Program-made: the position numbers and the translations under genes
Source of the DNA: Thermoplasmata archaeon
Lineage (GTDB): Archaea; Thermoplasmatota; Thermoplasmata; Lutacidiplasmatales; UBA184
Reading direction: 5' to 3'
Assembly: GCA_030039715.1 (NCBI GenBank)
Contig: JASHVA010000178.1
Span: 1-9,745, forward strand
DNA: 9,745 nt
Notes under the pieces: generated by a model
Seen by the model: only the letters and a program-made list of their open reading frames with translations
Database searches by the model: none
What the model was told of the DNA's origin: nothing
Shown here: positions 8,328 to 9,745 of the stretch, in pieces
Numbering within the stretch: the stretch's first letter is position 1
How the letters are laid out: every line of letters begins with the position of its first letter

Positions 8328-8352
8328 CCGCCGGGGTTCGACCCGCCGGCGG
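8328..8352. other. strong hairpin downstream of the cyclase gene
   Basis: CCGCCGG (8328-8334) pairs perfectly with CCGGCGG (8346-8352). The helix continues by two G-C pairs (8335-8336 with 8343-8344) after a bulged G, around a TTCGAC loop. It starts 24 nt after the cyclase stop and lies between convergent transcription units (cyclase and tRNA-Arg). No T tract follows on either strand, so it is not a classical intrinsic terminator. It may protect a 3' end or be chance in GC-rich DNA. Confidence 0.35.
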
Positions 8353-8417
8353 CCCCGCAGATTCGGGACTCGGCTCCGGATCGCCCGATCGGCAGTTCCG
8401 TCGGACTCCCGGGAAGA

Positions 8418-8523
8418 CGCCCGTGCTGGGATTCGAACCCAGGTCTGAGGCTCCGCAGGCCTCTAGGATAATCCATTGCAGCGGACCGGGCAGGGGCCCG
8501 ACCCGTAGCTACCCCACACGGGC
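8418..8523 (-). tRNA. tRNA-Arg(GCG), interrupted in the D loop
   Basis: A full cloverleaf can be folded on the minus strand. The acceptor is GCCCGTG/CACGGGC (8523-8517 with 8425-8419) with discriminator G at 8418 and no encoded CCA. U8 and G9 follow. The D stem is 10-13 GGGT with 22-25 TCCT, a weak stem of the haloarchaeal Trp/His form. The anticodon stem GAGGC/GCCTC encloses the loop CTGCGGA with anticodon GCG at 8456-8454, which reads the Arg codon CGC. The variable loop is AGAC, and the T arm is CTGGG-TTCGAAT-CCCAG. Every element is canonical except the D loop, which is about 42 nt instead of 8-11. Removing about 30-34 nt gives a normal-sized tRNA of 72-76 nt. CGC is a favoured Arg codon here, so this tRNA should be important. 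Transcription probably starts from the TATA region at 8567-8573. Confidence 0.85.
8478..8507 (-). other. putative D-loop intron of tRNA-Arg (approximate limits)
   Basis: The extra D-loop sequence folds on itself. On the minus strand CGGGTCGGGC (8505-8496) pairs with GCCCGGTCCG (8491-8482) over 10 bp, including two G-U pairs, closed by the tetraloop CCCT. The flanks TA and CT (8507-8506, 8481-8480) form a small internal loop, followed by a possible GC/GC pairing (8509-8508 with 8479-8478). That is suggestive of a relaxed bulge-helix-bulge site for the archaeal splicing endonuclease, but not a textbook one. The exact splice points cannot be set by eye. Confidence 0.6.
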
Positions 8524-8566
8524 ATCCCGGTGTGCGACCGTTCGCGGCGCGCCGAGGGGGGTCGCG

Positions 8567-8573
8567 TATAAAA
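8567..8573. promoter_or_regulatory. TATA element between divergent tRNA-Arg and gatD
   Basis: TATAAAA on the plus strand reads TTTTATA on the minus strand, in a region otherwise almost devoid of A/T. On the minus strand it sits about 46 nt before the tRNA 5' end, which predicts a short leader removed by RNase P. On the plus strand it predicts a gatD transcript start near 8596 and a 5' leader of about 60 nt. No second equally good element serves the other gene, so it may be used in both directions or by only one gene. Confidence 0.5.
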
Positions 8574-8657
8574 GCCCGGGGCGCCCGGCGGCGGGAAGAG
8601 CCCGACCGTTAAGAGCCCGGTACGCTCCTCGACCGTCCGGAGCCCTCGAAGCGCGGA

Positions 8658-9745
8658 ATGCCGGACGAGCACGACGACCCGTGGGAGGCGCTGCGCCGGT
8701 TGCCGATGGGCCGCCGCGTCGAGGTCTCGGACCCGGGCGGAGAGCGTTGGGTGGGAACCGTCGTCCCCCGCAACGAATACTCGGGAGAACGCATCCTCCA
8801 GCTGAAGCTCGAGTCGGGGTACAACGTCGGCCTCCGCATCGCGCCGACGTTCCGATTCCGCGAACTCGATGCCGGTCACGAGGCTCCGTCGGCTCGGGGC
8901 GGCGGCCCCGCCGCTCCCCGGCCCGAAGCGCCGTCCGGCGACTGGGTCGCGCTCCTCACGACCGGGGGAACGATCGCGTCTCGGATCGACTACGAGACCG
9001 GCGGTGTGCGACCGGTCGAGGACGAGCGCGAGGTGCTGGAGTTCTACCCCGAGCTCGAAGCCGGAGGGACCGTGCGCATCGTCCCGGTGTTCGACCGGTT
9101 GAGCGAGAATCTCACGCCCGCCGACTGGCTCGAGCTGGCCGAGAAGGTCGTGGCGGCCTTCGGCGACGGCGCGGCCGGCGTCGTGATCGCCCACGGCACC
9201 GACACGCTCGCGTTCACCTCGGCCGCCCTCAGCTTCCTCCTGCAGGAGCTGCCCGGCCCCGTGGTGCTTGTCGGGGCCCAGCGCTCGCCGGACCGCCCCT
9301 CGTCGGACGGCCCGTCCAACCTCGCGGCGGCCGTGGAGGTCGCGCGCCACGGGCTCCTCGGGGAGGTCGTGGTCGTCATGCACTCCGGCCTCTCGGACGG
9401 GCGGTTCGCGATCCATCGCGGCACTTGGGTTCGCAAGATGCACTCGAGCCGGCGCGACGCCTTCGAGAGCCGGAACGGTCCCCCGCTCGGATACGTGGAC
9501 GCGACCGGCGTCCATCTCGAGCTCGCGGTCCGTCCCGCGAGCCCGGGCCCCCCCCGCGTGGACGGCCCGATCGACCCGAACGGCGGCCTCCTCTGGTTCT
9601 ATCCCGGGCTCTCGCCCGAGCGGGCGGGCGCGTTCGCGCGCGACTTGCGCGGGGTCGTGCTCGCCGGCACCGGTCTCGGCCACGTCGCGTCGTCCCATCT
9701 CGAATGGATCCGTGCCGCGACCGCCGGCGGACGGGTGGTCGCGAT
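8658..9745 (+). CDS. gatD: glutamyl-tRNA(Gln) amidotransferase subunit D (3' end outside window)
   Basis: GatD is the glutaminase subunit of the archaeal GatDE enzyme. It releases ammonia from glutamine, which GatE uses to convert Glu-tRNA(Gln) to Gln-tRNA(Gln). The visible 362 residues hold an N-terminal small beta domain (about 15-70, GRRVEVSDPGGERWVGTVVPR), a Pro/Gly/Ala-rich linker (72-95), and an L-asparaginase-type domain from about 96. The catalytic motifs are LLTTGGTIASRID (Thr102), AHGTDTLAFTSAALSF (Thr181, Asp182) and the lysine in RGTWVRKMHSSRRDAF (Lys260). The family is usually about 420-440 residues, so roughly 60-80 residues and the stop lie beyond the window. ATG 8658 gives the expected N-terminus; no ribosome binding site precedes it. 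The gene is divergent from tRNA-Arg, and gatE may follow downstream. GatD is an archaeal marker, and its presence implies the indirect route to Gln-tRNA. Confidence 0.96.
   Translation, partial: MPDEHDDPWEALRRLPMGRRVEVSDPGGERWVGTVVPRNEYSGERILQLKLESGYNVGLRIAPTFRFRELDAGHEAPSARGGGPAAPRPEAPSGDWVALLTTGGTIASRIDYETGGVRPVEDEREVLEFYPELEAGGTVRIVPVFDRLSENLTPADWLELAEKVVAAFGDGAAGVVIAHGTDTLAFTSAALSFLLQELPGPVVLVGAQRSPDRPSSDGPSNLAAAVEVARHGLLGEVVVVMHSGLSDGRFAIHRGTWVRKMHSSRRDAFESRNGPPLGYVDATGVHLELAVRPASPGPPRVDGPIDPNGGLLWFYPGLSPERAGAFARDLRGVVLAGTGLGHVASSHLEWIRAATAGGRVVA

Noticed and set aside
8331..8350. Possible tRNA T arm (GGTTCGACC) downstream of the cyclase gene
   Set aside because: The flanking bases do not form a 5-bp T stem with a 7-nt loop, and no acceptor or anticodon arm can be placed around it. 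It is better described as a simple hairpin.
1..9745. CRISPR arrays, insertion sequences, phage or defence genes
   Set aside because: No regularly spaced repeats, transposase, integrase or terminal inverted repeats were seen. The genes are metabolic, transport, signalling and translation functions.

Overview
The window is very GC-rich with strong G/C preference at third codon positions, and it looks archaeal. The evidence is an archaea-specific GatD (the GatDE Glu-tRNA(Gln) amidotransferase subunit), a tRNA gene without encoded CCA that carries an intron-like insertion, a clear TATA element upstream of gatD, and mostly absent Shine-Dalgarno sites. A high-GC uncultivated euryarchaeal or Thermoplasmata-like lineage would fit, but one window cannot settle the lineage.

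Left part (1-5347, plus strand): a probable operon. It holds a fused two-domain ABC permease resembling ThiP/FbpB, its ATPase (14 bp overlap, with a good GGAGGT ribosome binding site inside the permease gene), and 22 bp later a full-length AcnA/IRP-type aconitase with all three Fe-S cysteines. The substrate-binding protein of the transporter, if present, must lie upstream of the window. The cargo (thiamine or ferric iron) is not decided by the sequence.

Middle (5344-8304): a small class I SAM-dependent methyltransferase on the minus strand converges on the aconitase gene so tightly that both stop codons share the palindrome CTAG. Divergent from it, across about 200 bp without a gene, is a 658-residue protein combining a class III adenylate cyclase domain, a TolB/FlgO-like domain and a TPR array. 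This is a bacterial-type signalling architecture with intact catalytic residues.

Right part (8305-9745): a strong hairpin follows the cyclase gene. Then comes a minus-strand tRNA-Arg(GCG) gene whose D loop is interrupted by about 30 nt forming a 10-bp hairpin, best read as an intron at a non-canonical position. A single TATA element lies between this tRNA and the divergent gatD gene, which runs off the window end.

The most notable items are the D-loop-interrupted tRNA-Arg, the cyclase-TolB-TPR protein in an archaeal setting, the shared TATA region between tRNA and gatD, and the zero-gap convergent stop codons.
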